Origin: JBEICQ01 sp040383885
GTDB lineage: Bacteria > Bacteroidota > Bacteroidia > UBA4408
Length of the DNA stretch: 9,504 bases
Assembly: GCA_040383885.1 (NCBI GenBank)
Contig: JBEICQ010000077.1
Span: forward strand, 1-9,504
Reading direction: 5' to 3'
Numbering within the stretch: position 1 is the first letter of the stretch; every line of letters begins with the position of its first letter. Under the pieces are notes generated by a model. The model made no database searches, had not been told where the DNA came from, and saw only the letters and a program-made list of their open reading frames with translations. Shown here piece after piece: positions 1-8,500 of the stretch. The position numbers and the translations under genes were made by a program.

Positions 1-414
1 CATGGCACTGAGGACTAAAAAAACAGCCAGACCATACACCATTCCACTTGCACCTACATGGTATGATGCCCTTGCAAATGACCATACCCAGAGGCCATTT
101 GAAAAAGCCAGCCAAAAAAAAACTTTATAACCTGTATCTGAAAAATAATAAAACACCCCAAATCCCATGAGGAGGAGAGGTACGGCATTGGACACAAGAT
201 GTGACCATGAACCATGAATAAAAGGAGCAAACAGGATTCCTTTCAATCCTTTGCTGGTCCTGGGAAAAATACCCCAATCATAAAAAGTTGTTTTGGTTAC
301 ATCCTGAATCAGCATCACACCTATCATGATCAGGACACACATTGCAGGCAGAAAGAAAAGAGGAAACAGGGGACGATTGCTTCCAAAATACCGTTGATTG
401 CTTTGCATCATCAT
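1..414 (-). CDS. Rhomboid family intramembrane serine protease (partial, 3' end outside window)
   Basis: Rhomboids are polytopic inner-membrane proteases that cut substrates within or next to transmembrane helices using a Ser-His dyad. The 138 codons in the window are open from the start to the left edge. Visible features are a hydrophobic helix near residues 17-36, the loop motif HGSWSHLVSN (residues 67-76) typical of the family, a segment GLWVW plus FARASYHV (107-120), and GASGMVYG (121-128), which carries the presumed nucleophile Ser123. The catalytic His, expected in a later helix, lies outside the window. Three consecutive ATG codons (414-406) could each start the protein; the first begins 3 bases after the ABC exporter stop, so the two are probably co-transcribed and translationally linked. 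A purine-rich AGGAGG lies over 20 bases upstream, too far for a normal ribosome site. A run of nine T in the coding strand (114-122) precedes the active-site codons. The family call is firm; the substrate is unknown. Confidence 0.9.
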   Translation of the reverse strand, partial: MMMQSNQRYFGSNRPLFPLFFLPAMCVLIMIGVMLIQDVTKTTFYDWGIFPRTSKGLKGILFAPFIHGSWSHLVSNAVPLLLMGFGVFYYFSDTGYKVFFWLAFSNGLWVWSFARASYHVGASGMVYGLAVFLVLSAM

Positions 415-417
415 GGC

Positions 418-2223
418 TTATCGGGCAGAGACAGCCCCCTCCTGAAATTGCAGGGCAGAAAGTTGTCTGTACAATCCATTTTCCATGGCAATCAGTTCCT
501 GATGCGTTCCCTGTTCCACAATTTCGCCACGGTTTATTACGAGAATATTGTCGGCGTTGCGGATGGTGGCTAATCTATGTGCAATTACAAAAGTAGTTCG
601 ACCAACCATGAGTTTATCGAGAGCTTCCTGCACGAGTCTTTCAGATTCTGCATCGAGTGAACTGGTGGCCTCATCCAGCAAAAGAATGGCCGGATCTTTG
701 AGAACCGCGCGGGCAATGGCAATGCGCTGTCTTTGGCCTCCGCTGAGTTTAATGCCTCTTTCACCTACAATCGTATTGTACTGGTCAGGAAATGACTCTA
801 TAAAATCATGGGCATTGGCTTTGCGGGCTGCAGACATGATTTCATCCATACTTGCCCCGGGTTTACCGTAAGCAATGTTTTCGCGTATTGTGCCACCAAA
901 GAGCAGCACATCCTGGGGGACGATGGCCATGTTTTGCCTCAGGTCGTAAAGTGCATAATCCGAAGAGGGTTTGCCATCGAAATAAATTTCTCCTTTATCA
1001 GTGGCATAAAATTTTAGCAAGAGCGAAACCATTGTGGATTTGCCCGATCCGCTCGGTCCAACAATTGCAATGGTTTGACCAGCGCTGACGGTAAAATTAA
1101 TATCCGTAAGTACGGGAAGGTTTTTGCGGGAAGGATAACTAAAAGCTACATGCTTAAAAGCAACTTCACCTTTTAGGCGGTGATAGGGCGCGCCTTCGCG
1201 GGGAACAAGGGATTCCGGTTCCTCCTGAAGAATATCCATGATACGCTCAGTGGCACCCAGGGCCTTTTGTATTTGTGCATACTGTTCGGCTATCCCTCCA
1301 ATACTGGCGCCTACAAAAACGGTATACAACATAAACTGAATCAAGTTTCCATGGCTCAGTTCCCCTTGGTTTTCCAGTTTAACTGCCATCCAGATGAGCA
1401 GCACAATAGCACCAAAAAGACAAAAGATGATGAAGGAAAAAAATGCACCCCTGAGCATCCCACCCCGGATGGCTGTGTGTCGGATGTCATAAATACTTTT
1501 TTTGTATCGGGCTATTTCGAACCATTCATTTACAAAGGCCTTTACATTGGCAATTCCCTGTAAGGTTTCATCAACAATGGTATTGGATTCGGCAATTTTA
1601 TCCTGTACGCGCTTTGAAAATTTGCGGATGTATCTACCAAAAAATACCGCCATGATTGCCACGAGTGGAATCACAGCCAGCATGGAAAAAGCCAGTTTTG
1701 TGCTGGTGAGAAAAAGTGCCGTAATGCCTCCCAGAATGATGATGAGCTGTCTGATAAATTCAGCGATACTGGTGGTAAAGGTATCCTGCAATTGGGCAAT
1801 GTCGCTGGAGAGTCTGCTGTTTAACTCCCCCACCCTTCTGTTGGCAAAAAAATGCATGGGCAATCTCACCAGTTGTGTATACACATCGCGACGGATGTGC
1901 GACAACATCCCTTCGGTAACATGCACAAAGAGCACCACGCGGAAATAGCTGAACACAGCCTGCGCACCAAAAAGCAGGAGTAGGTATATTCCTATCCGGT
2001 TGATCTGTTCCGGGGAGATGCTCCCTGCATCCACGAGCTTGCCCATAAGTTTGGGAAAGGCGATGGCGGTGAGTCCGGTGAGTACAAGAAAAAACAGGCC
2101 CAGGGCAAACTTACCGGCAAAAGGGCGCATGTAAGAAAATATACGGGATGTTTTGTTGAGTGAATCCTTACTGAACCTGAAAGGGGGTGGCGCGTTTTCT
2201 GATGAAGGTTGATGCTTGGCCAT
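418..2223 (-). CDS. ABC exporter, fused permease and ATPase (MsbA-like)
   Basis: This 601-residue half-transporter would act as a homodimer in the inner membrane and export a lipid, drug or other hydrophobic substrate using ATP. The N-terminal two-thirds (about residues 25-330) is a type I exporter membrane domain with six hydrophobic stretches, near 37-57, 77-100, 155-175, 180-197, 258-282 and 293-313. The C-terminal ATPase is complete: A-loop Tyr363 (FSYPS), Walker A GPSGSGKST (389-397), Q-loop Gln437, signature LSGGQ (493-497), Walker B ILLLDE (513-518), D-loop SSLD (521-524) and switch His549 (IAHR). Length is normal for the family. The start at 2223 gives a cytosolic, basic N-terminus; no good ribosome site precedes it. 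It follows radC by 42 bases and precedes the rhomboid by 3. An lpxH-type gene in the same operon makes a lipid A flippase role (MsbA) plausible, but sequence alone does not separate MsbA from multidrug exporters such as BmrA. Confidence 0.93.
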   Translation of the reverse strand: MAKHQPSSENAPPPFRFSKDSLNKTSRIFSYMRPFAGKFALGLFFLVLTGLTAIAFPKLMGKLVDAGSISPEQINRIGIYLLLLFGAQAVFSYFRVVLFVHVTEGMLSHIRRDVYTQLVRLPMHFFANRRVGELNSRLSSDIAQLQDTFTTSIAEFIRQLIIILGGITALFLTSTKLAFSMLAVIPLVAIMAVFFGRYIRKFSKRVQDKIAESNTIVDETLQGIANVKAFVNEWFEIARYKKSIYDIRHTAIRGGMLRGAFFSFIIFCLFGAIVLLIWMAVKLENQGELSHGNLIQFMLYTVFVGASIGGIAEQYAQIQKALGATERIMDILQEEPESLVPREGAPYHRLKGEVAFKHVAFSYPSRKNLPVLTDINFTVSAGQTIAIVGPSGSGKSTMVSLLLKFYATDKGEIYFDGKPSSDYALYDLRQNMAIVPQDVLLFGGTIRENIAYGKPGASMDEIMSAARKANAHDFIESFPDQYNTIVGERGIKLSGGQRQRIAIARAVLKDPAILLLDEATSSLDAESERLVQEALDKLMVGRTTFVIAHRLATIRNADNILVINRGEIVEQGTHQELIAMENGLYRQLSALQFQEGAVSAR

Positions 2224-2265
2224 GGTTGGGAGGACGAAAGTACGAGGATTCTGTTTTACGCGGAC

Positions 2266-2955
2266 TCAAAAATCTCCCTCGTCTTTGAGGCTGTAGTATT
2301 TATTGTGACCGATAATCAGATGGTCGAGCAGGGTCATGTCCAGCAGTTTGCAGGCCTCAGCGATTTTTCGGGTAAGTGAGATATCCGATTCCGAGGGAAC
2401 CATGTTTCCGCTCGGGTGGTTGTGACAAACGATCATGGCAGATGCTTTGCTGCGAAGTGCTTCAGCAAAAACAATCTTGTTGTCTACAACGGTTCCTGAG
2501 GTACCGCCTTTGCTGATATGGGCATGTCTGATGATCCGATTGGCCCGATTCAGGAGAATCATATAAAATTCTTCATGGGGCAGATCTTCCAGGTATTGTC
2601 GGATATATTCATAGGCAGCACGGCTGGAGGTGATGGCCACTCTTGAGAGGGATTCCTGATTCTTCCTGCGTCTGCCAAGCTCCAGCACAGCGGCAAGTGT
2701 AACTGCCTTGGTGGTGCCCATTCCTTTGATTTGTTCAAACTCATGTATCTCCAGCTTGCCAAGTTCATCCAGGTTGTTGCCTGCTCTTTGCAAAACTTCC
2801 ATTGCCATCTGCAGCGCGGTTTTGCTTTTGGTTCCTGTCCTTAGGATAATGGCGATTAATTCGGCATCACTGAGGGCATTTTTTCCCTTGAGCAATAATT
2901 TTTCGCGTGGACGATCTTCCATCGCCCAGGAACGAATGCCACCTGATTCAGACAT
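2266..2955 (-). CDS. radC: RadC family JAB1/MPN (JAMM) domain protein
   Basis: This 229-residue protein matches the full length of the RadC (UPF0758) family, historically called a DNA repair protein although its biochemical role is unsettled. The N-terminal part has the family's DRPREKLL segment (14-21) and a helix-hairpin-helix-like GMGTTKA (78-84). The C-terminal JAMM metalloprotease-like domain carries HNHPSG (178-183) followed by SESD (188-191), giving metal ligands His178, His180 and Asp191, with a candidate catalytic Glu near 128-129. The start ATG overlaps the end of rpe by 8 bases (ATGTCTGA), typical of translational coupling. Its place among envelope and carbohydrate genes gives no hint about function. 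Family assignment is firm; any DNA repair role is only inherited from the name. Confidence 0.95.
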   Translation of the reverse strand: MSESGGIRSWAMEDRPREKLLLKGKNALSDAELIAIILRTGTKSKTALQMAMEVLQRAGNNLDELGKLEIHEFEQIKGMGTTKAVTLAAVLELGRRRKNQESLSRVAITSSRAAYEYIRQYLEDLPHEEFYMILLNRANRIIRHAHISKGGTSGTVVDNKIVFAEALRSKASAMIVCHNHPSGNMVPSESDISLTRKIAEACKLLDMTLLDHLIIGHNKYYSLKDEGDF

Positions 2956-3598
2956 GACAGAGTTGTGAGATGATTCGAAGAGGCTCAGGAGAATTAAAAA
3001 CAGTATTGCCGGCTACCAGCACATCAGCACCGGCTCCGATTATCTCAGCAGCATTGTCAAGGGTAACGCCACCATCAATCTCAATCAGGGTATTTGCCTT
3101 TTGCTCGGAGATCAACTTCTTCAGTTGTTTTATTTTTTCGAGTGTATGAGGGATAAAGCTTTGGCCTCCAAAGCCGGGATTCACTCCCATGAGACAAACC
3201 AGGTCAATATCTGCAAGAATGTCCGCGAGAAAAGAGATGGGGGTTTGCGGATTTACTGCAATGCCTGCCTTAATTTTCATGTCTTTGATCTGCTGTATAT
3301 GCCGGTGAGCATGCACACTTGCTTCGATATGAAAAGTTATATAGTCTGCTCCTGCATCGGCAAACATGGAAAAATACTTCTCGGGTTCCACAATCATAAG
3401 ATGTACATCCAGTGGCCTGGCAGCATTTTTTTTTATGGCTTTTACCACGGGAATCCCAAGACTGATGTTAGGCACAAACCGTCCATCCATCACATCTACA
3501 TGGATGAGGGCGGCTTCACTTTGATTAATCATTCTGATTTCTTCACCCAATCGAGAAAAATCGGCAGATAAAATAGAAGGGGCGATCATTGTTTTCAT
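2948..3598 (-). CDS. rpe: Ribulose-phosphate 3-epimerase
   Basis: Rpe interconverts D-ribulose 5-phosphate and D-xylulose 5-phosphate in the cytosolic pentose phosphate pathway. The 216-residue TIM barrel is full length. Family signatures are in order: APSILSADFSRLGEE (6-20), HVDVMDGRFVPN (33-44), DVHLMIVEP (64-72), MGVNPGFGGQSF (137-148) and EIDGGVTLDN (173-182). The expected metal ligands are all present: His33, Asp35, His66 and Asp175; Asp35 and Asp175 are also the acid-base pair in the family. The first ATG (3598) overlaps the stop of the upstream hydrolase gene as ATGA, which supports this start; Met4 is a possible alternative. Nine A in a row in the coding strand (3426-3434) encode part of a KKNA stretch. 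No oddity in the active site. Confidence 0.97.
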   Translation of the reverse strand: MKTMIAPSILSADFSRLGEEIRMINQSEAALIHVDVMDGRFVPNISLGIPVVKAIKKNAARPLDVHLMIVEPEKYFSMFADAGADYITFHIEASVHAHRHIQQIKDMKIKAGIAVNPQTPISFLADILADIDLVCLMGVNPGFGGQSFIPHTLEKIKQLKKLISEQKANTLIEIDGGVTLDNAAEIIGAGADVLVAGNTVFNSPEPLRIISQLCHV

Positions 3599-4356
3599 AT
3601 GGTAAACGATTTTAAATGTATTTCCTTTCCGTCAAACTCGGCGTAATGACCTTCCTTGAACCAGTCGCCCAGATTGATGTAGCGCGCGGTAGGTGAAACA
3701 GGATAATCGAGCAAAAGGTGTCGGTGACCGAAAATAAAATAGTCAACCGGTTTGCTTTTTACTATCTCACGGCAATACCCGATCAGCCTTTCTTTGTCCT
3801 CGCCGAGAAAAATCTCATCCATGGGACCCGTTTTGTGTCTGCTTCGTCTGGATAGGAAATTGGCAAGTGCTATTCCCAAATCCGGATGAATCCACCTGAA
3901 GAGAAATTGGCAAATGGAATTGGCAAATACCTTTTTAATCAGTTTGTATCCATGGTCACCTTTCCCCAATCCATCGCCATGACCGATATGAAAATTCTTT
4001 CCGTTACATGAAAACTCATAAATACCGCGATGCATGATTGCCTGAAACTCCTCGGTGAAATAGGTAAAAACCCACATGTCGTGGTTTCCGGTGAAGTAAT
4101 GTATCCGTATTCCTTTGTCGGAAAGCTCAGCAAGCTTCCCCAACAACCTGAGGTATCCTTTGGGAACAACCTGCTTGTATTCAAACCAAAAGTCAAAGAC
4201 ATCTCCCATGAGAAAAACTTCATGGGCATCGGGTAAAATCATGTTCAGCCAGTTGATCAGCAGTTGTTCACGCAACTTGCTGGCTTTACCGGAAGGAAGT
4301 CCGAGATGAAAGTCGGAGGCAAAATAAATTTTTTTTCCTTCGGGCAGGGTATGCAT
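3595..4356 (-). CDS. lpxH: UDP-2,3-diacylglucosamine diphosphatase family metallophosphoesterase (LpxH-like)
   Basis: LpxH hydrolyses UDP-2,3-diacylglucosamine to lipid X and UMP, a step of lipid A synthesis at the cytoplasmic face of the inner membrane. The 253-residue protein has the calcineurin-like metallophosphoesterase motifs in order: DFHLG (15-19), GDVFDFW (51-57), GNHDMW (90-95), GHGDG (125-129) and GHRH (210-213). These supply the usual two-metal ligands: Asp15, His17, Asp52, Asn91, His126, His211 and His213. The GDVFDFW sequence and overall length fit LpxH rather than generic phosphoesterases. The start shares one base with the stop of the upstream lipoprotein gene (TGATG), and its own stop overlaps the rpe start by 4 bases. 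The MsbA-like exporter downstream in the operon fits a lipid A theme. A related hydrolase with another substrate cannot be excluded. Confidence 0.87.
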   Translation of the reverse strand: MHTLPEGKKIYFASDFHLGLPSGKASKLREQLLINWLNMILPDAHEVFLMGDVFDFWFEYKQVVPKGYLRLLGKLAELSDKGIRIHYFTGNHDMWVFTYFTEEFQAIMHRGIYEFSCNGKNFHIGHGDGLGKGDHGYKLIKKVFANSICQFLFRWIHPDLGIALANFLSRRSRHKTGPMDEIFLGEDKERLIGYCREIVKSKPVDYFIFGHRHLLLDYPVSPTARYINLGDWFKEGHYAEFDGKEIHLKSFTI

Positions 4357-5471
4357 CAGGGATTAATCAAACCGGCTATACAGTCCTCGAGTTCTTTGCC
4401 TCTCAAATTTTTGGCAACAATCTTACCTTCTCTGTCCAACACGAAAGTCATGGGAATGCCTTCTATTTTATAAAGTTTTACCACGGAAGAACTCCAGAAG
4501 CCAAGATCGCTTACATGGCTAGGCCAGACTAGTCCGTCTTTTTGAATAGCTTCCACCCAAGCCTCTTTGGTTTTGTCGAGCGAGACGCTGTACACCGTAA
4601 ATCCTTTGTCGTTAAACTTATTATAAATGTTCACAACATTAGGATTTTCCATTCGACAAGGGCGGCACCAGGATGCCCAAAAATCGAGCAAAACAACCTT
4701 GCCTTTGAGTGACGACAAGGCAATCTCCTTGCCTTCGGGACTGCTCAATCTGATTTCAGGAGGAACGCTGCCCTTGTTTAGTATTTTGGCATCGGCAACC
4801 ATCGTTTGAAGCGATTTGGTATAATCTGATTGAGGATATTTTTTTGAAAAAGCTGAAGCTACTTTTTCGATGTAAGCCATATCCTTGTCCTTGTCAAGTC
4901 TCTCGAGCATGGCAAGAGCTACAAAGGAGGCAGGCGTTTTGTCGATAAGCGCTTTCAGACTGGTGTTTTCCTCGCTTGACATTTTAAGGTAGTCAGATTC
5001 TACAGCAGATGCCGCTGTTTCATCTCCTTTGTTTTTGTATTCAGCGTATACTTTTTGCATGCTATCGGCTTTCATATAATTCCTTTGAAGCATTGCAGAA
5101 GTTGACCGAAGCAACTCGCTTTCGGCAGATCCTGTAATAGTATAGCTTGGTGCCAAGGCATCGTATTTTCCTTTAATGGTCACCTGTTTGTCTTGGTTGG
5201 ATAAGATGACCACTAAAAAATTGTCCTGGGAAGCGAGAAGTCGGTAGTAGTGGGGTTCATCAACCTGAAGATTTAACAATCCTTTACCGTTTTCATCGAG
5301 ATTAACAGAATCTATCGGGGTAGATTTAGAGGTTCCGAGTTCCTGAATAACTACTTTTTTTCCTGAACCACCTGTAAATTCTAAAGAGATTTTAATTTTT
5401 TTTTGTTGTTCCCCTTTACAACCAGCAAAGGATAGTATCAGCAGGCAGAGCATTGCCAGTTTGTGTTTCAT
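4356..5471 (-). CDS. TlpA-like thiol-disulfide oxidoreductase lipoprotein
   Basis: A lipoprotein with a thioredoxin-fold C-terminus, probably anchored in the envelope and facing the periplasm, where TlpA/ResA-type proteins reduce or shuffle disulfides. With the start at 5471 it has 371 residues. The first 18 form a lipoprotein signal peptide: MKHK, a hydrophobic core, then the lipobox FAGC with Cys18. Residues about 24-118 resemble the DUF4369 beta-domain that often precedes TlpA domains in Bacteroidota; 119-230 is charged and probably helical. The thioredoxin domain (about 236-371) has FWASWCRPC with Cys269 and Cys272 and the cis-proline loop GIPMTF (Pro340). An in-frame ATG at 5477 (MVMKHK) is an equally possible start; the ORF is open up to 5537, but that extension would bury the signal peptide. 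First gene of the probable six-gene operon; it ends in the TGATG overlap with lpxH. Substrate proteins are unknown. Confidence 0.88.
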   Translation of the reverse strand: MKHKLAMLCLLILSFAGCKGEQQKKIKISLEFTGGSGKKVVIQELGTSKSTPIDSVNLDENGKGLLNLQVDEPHYYRLLASQDNFLVVILSNQDKQVTIKGKYDALAPSYTITGSAESELLRSTSAMLQRNYMKADSMQKVYAEYKNKGDETAASAVESDYLKMSSEENTSLKALIDKTPASFVALAMLERLDKDKDMAYIEKVASAFSKKYPQSDYTKSLQTMVADAKILNKGSVPPEIRLSSPEGKEIALSSLKGKVVLLDFWASWCRPCRMENPNVVNIYNKFNDKGFTVYSVSLDKTKEAWVEAIQKDGLVWPSHVSDLGFWSSSVVKLYKIEGIPMTFVLDREGKIVAKNLRGKELEDCIAGLINP

Positions 5472-5484
5472 CACCATAGTGTGC

Positions 5485-5492
5485 CAAAGGTA
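5485..5492 (-). promoter_or_regulatory. Putative Bacteroidota -7 box (TACCTTTG) for the lipoprotein operon
   Basis: On the minus strand the bases read TACCTTTG, an exact match to the Bacteroidota -7 consensus TAnnTTTG. No clear TTG element is present about 20 bases upstream, so only half of the promoter is recognisable. Transcription would begin just before the ATG codons at 5477 and 5471, giving a very short leader or none. Confidence 0.5.
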
Positions 5493-5521
5493 CAATCTTA
5501 TGCTGAAAAGCAGAAAATAAA

Positions 5522-5529
5522 TACCTTTA
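5522..5529 (+). promoter_or_regulatory. Putative -7 box (TACCTTTA) for the sensor-phosphatase gene
   Basis: TACCTTTA matches the TAnnTTTG consensus except at the last base and lies 8 bases before the chosen ATG at 5538. No TTG is seen at the usual upstream distance. If used, the transcript would be nearly leaderless. It mirrors the minus-strand box across the central palindrome. Confidence 0.35.
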
Positions 5530-5537
5530 CTAGCCAA

Positions 5538-8500
5538 ATGATTTCAATCTATAGTAGAAGGCGAAGTGCTCACATCAGAATACTCATTTGTCTGATTTGT
5601 TTTTCCTCCTTCAGTTTTGCCCAGTCTGATGATAAATTCATGACCCGGATTTTTTCCGAAAATGATGGTCTCCTGAACACCAATGTTGAATGTATTCTCA
5701 CGGATAATGACCGATCTGTTTGGATCGGAACCCAGGATGGTTTGTATCATTACAATGGAGATGTTTTCAGGGCATATAAGCCTGAGAAAAACAATCCTTT
5801 TAGTGTGGATAACATAAGGATTAGGAGTTTGCTCAAAGACAACTCAGGCAACATTTGGATTGGTACTGAAACGGGTCTGAATGTATTTTCAAAAATCACG
5901 GGAAAAATTACCCGTGTATACTCCAGCAATAAAAACACCTCGGAGGCCAGTAAAATATTTTGCCTTTTACAGGACTCTAAAAACCGCATATGGGCAGGCG
6001 GAAACTTTGGACAAGGCAAAGGTTCGCTTATGATTACTGATGCAAAGTCACTTAAAACGCAATTTATCAGCCTGGAAACCAATAAAGATATTGTTACACT
6101 GGCAAGTAGTAGTAATGGTGACATTCTGGCGGGAAGCGCATTGGAAGGAGATCTATTTGTAATTTCTTCAGTCAATCTTAAGCCGGCAAAAATTCAGCAA
6201 TTGCGCAAACAACCCTATGAAAAATTGCAAAAAATTAGTCTTATAAACGGGAAAATATGGTTAAGCGGTTATGGTGGTGGACTGACCTTCTTTGAAGAAA
6301 AAGAACTTGAAAAAGGTGTTGTCATGGCAGAAACAGTGCCCGGAACAGAAAAAATGTATTTGCATGACATAGAGTTTGATGAAAAAAAAGGAGTGTTTTG
6401 GCTGGCTGACATTAACAGCAGTATCTTCATTTATGATCCGGCCAGGAAGTTTCTTGAAAAGAGCAACTTTGGCATTCCTGAGCATATCATCCCAATGAAT
6501 ATGTGTTTTGGTCAAGCCGGTGAAGTTTGGATTGGAAGCCAAAAGGGATTGATCTCTGTCCGCACTGAAAACACTCCATTCAAAGCATTGGTAAATACCG
6601 ATGCATCAGAGGAAATCAATCCCTTCATCTCCATTTTTATCGACAAATCAAACCATCTGTGGAGTTCGAGATATTTTAAAAATAAAACCTTCACAAATCA
6701 CAAAGATTATGAGGAAGCACTTGCCCGAACTGCTTCCGCAAAAGGCCAGAGAATATGGGATTTTGCTGAAGATGAAAAGTACTATTTCGTCCTCTCCTCC
6801 GGCAAAATAGAACAAATTGAAAAAGCGACTCTAAAATCAACAGAAATACTTTCAACCACTAACATCGATAATAGCACTTATGAGTTTTTATCCTTGCAAA
6901 TATGGAAAGATTATCTTCTTGTTGGAACAACACTAAAGGGGCTTTTTGCCTTTGAAAGGAAATCTCCCTACCGTCTTGTTTATTCCAATCAATCGCCAAA
7001 ATTCAGTGAGATTTCAAAAAACGGCGTCCATGGTTTTACCCCTATAGATGAAAACTGGATTCTTGTTTGGACTGATAATGGATTATTTACCCTCGACAAA
7101 CAATTTAATTTGTCGAAAAAAATCAATACCGATGATTTCAGCGGAAAATTTGTTGCCGGAGTTGATATTGACCAAAATAATTTTGTCTGGATTGCCTATT
7201 ATGGCGGAGGAGTGGATGTGTTTGCAAACATCCGCGGTGTACTTACAAAAAATGAAAAACCACTGGTGCTGAATTTCAATGAATCTTGCGGCCTAAAAAC
7301 CGGTGCAGGCATGGGATTGATCATAGACAAGAACAACCTGGGGTGGTTGTCAACCACAAATGGGCTTTACCGAATTATCCTTTCAGATAAAATCAGAAAT
7401 GTTCTCAGTAAAAAGAATGCAGACATTCAAAGTATCACTTTGCGGGAAAAGATTTCATGCGTAAAGGGATATTTCAATTCTGACGGTCTTATTGATAATG
7501 ACTTCAGCGTGTTTTGTGCAGCACGGACAGAGAAAAAGGACAAACTCTATTTTGCCAGTGCCAAAGGCATCATTTTTTTCAATCCTGATGATTTCAGACA
7601 AGATACCATTGTTTCAGACCTTACTCTAACAGGCATGAAGATTTTTGATAGAGATATTGAAACGGATAGTATTCTCTCAGCAAAAAAAATTATTCATCTT
7701 AACTACAAACAAAACTTTTTCTCCTTCGACTTTGATTTCAAATATTATCGCCAGGCACCAAGCAAACATCAATTTGCCTACCAGATGGTCGGTTTTGACA
7801 ATGATTGGATTTTCGTTGGTAACAGAAGATTCGCTCAGTATACAAATCTTGGGCCGGGTGAATATACCTTTATGATTAAGGGCGCCAATGAGGACGGCGT
7901 TTGGGTAAAAAAACCATATGTACTCAAAATTGTCATTCATCCTCCTTTTTGGAGAACAAATTGGTTTTATGCAGCCTCCCTTCTGACACTTATCATTGCC
8001 ATTTTTTCCATTATCCGGTACAGGGAGATTCGGCTCAGAAGAGAAAACAAATTACTGGAAGAAAAAGTGGCAATCCGCACAGAGGAGATAGAAGAAATCA
8101 ATCTGGTATTAACCAAGAAAAATAGAGACATAACAGATAGCATCAATTATGCAAGACGCATGCAGGATTCTATTTTTCCGCCCGTCGGGGACTTACACAA
8201 AATCTTCCCTTCCTCATTTATACTTTACAAACCTAAGGATATTGTGAGCGGTGATTTTTATTGGTGCAAACAGATGAGCTATCAGGAAAAACAACCTGCA
8301 TCGGTGTTCGTATCCATCGCAGATTGCACAGGCCATGGAGTGCCCGGGGCACTCATGAGTATGATTGGGGTTGACCGGCTGAGTGAAGCCATCAAACTCT
8401 ATGATCATCCATCAAGTATTCTCGGATATATTAACCATTCAGTAAAAAACACGCTTCGACAGGATGAGGATGAAGATATCTCCTCCAGGGATGGCATGGA

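Larger units (their letters stand above)
5472..5537. promoter_or_regulatory. Divergent intergenic control region with nested dyad symmetry
   Basis: This 66-base gap separates the start codons of the minus-strand lipoprotein operon and the plus-strand sensor gene. It contains an inverted repeat AAAGGTA (5486-5492) / TACCTTT (5522-5528), and nested almost exactly at its centre a smaller palindrome TGCT-GAAA-AGCA (5501-5512). The outer arms act as promoter-like boxes pointing away from each other. The layout suggests divergent promoters sharing a central operator, but that is inference; the arms lie 8 and 9 bases from the inner palindrome, so the symmetry is near-perfect rather than exact. Confidence 0.6.

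Noticed and set aside
1..414. Apparent frameshift in the rhomboid gene at the poly-T tract
   Set aside because: Careful counting gives nine T, and the frame then stays open for all 138 codons through GASG. The gene is cut by the window edge, not broken.
1180..1948. Plus-strand ORFs of 127 and 148 codons
   Set aside because: They lie antisense inside the ABC exporter, whose frame has all family motifs; they show no recognisable domain.
3101..3571. Plus-strand ORF of 156 codons
   Set aside because: Antisense shadow of rpe, which is complete and conserved in motif; no domain is visible.
5463..5537. Earlier ATG at 5463 as start of the sensor gene, and 5537 as start of the lipoprotein gene
   Set aside because: Both extensions overlap the other gene and place 20-25 non-signal residues before clear signal peptides; starts at 5538 and 5471 (or 5477) fit better.
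5750..6175. Minus-strand ORF of 141 codons
   Set aside because: Antisense to the propeller region of the sensor gene; no own promoter or recognisable domain.
8041..8175. Histidine kinase dimerisation domain after the membrane helix of the sensor
   Set aside because: The segment is a coiled coil with no H-box and leads straight into the SpoIIE domain; no HATPase motifs follow.
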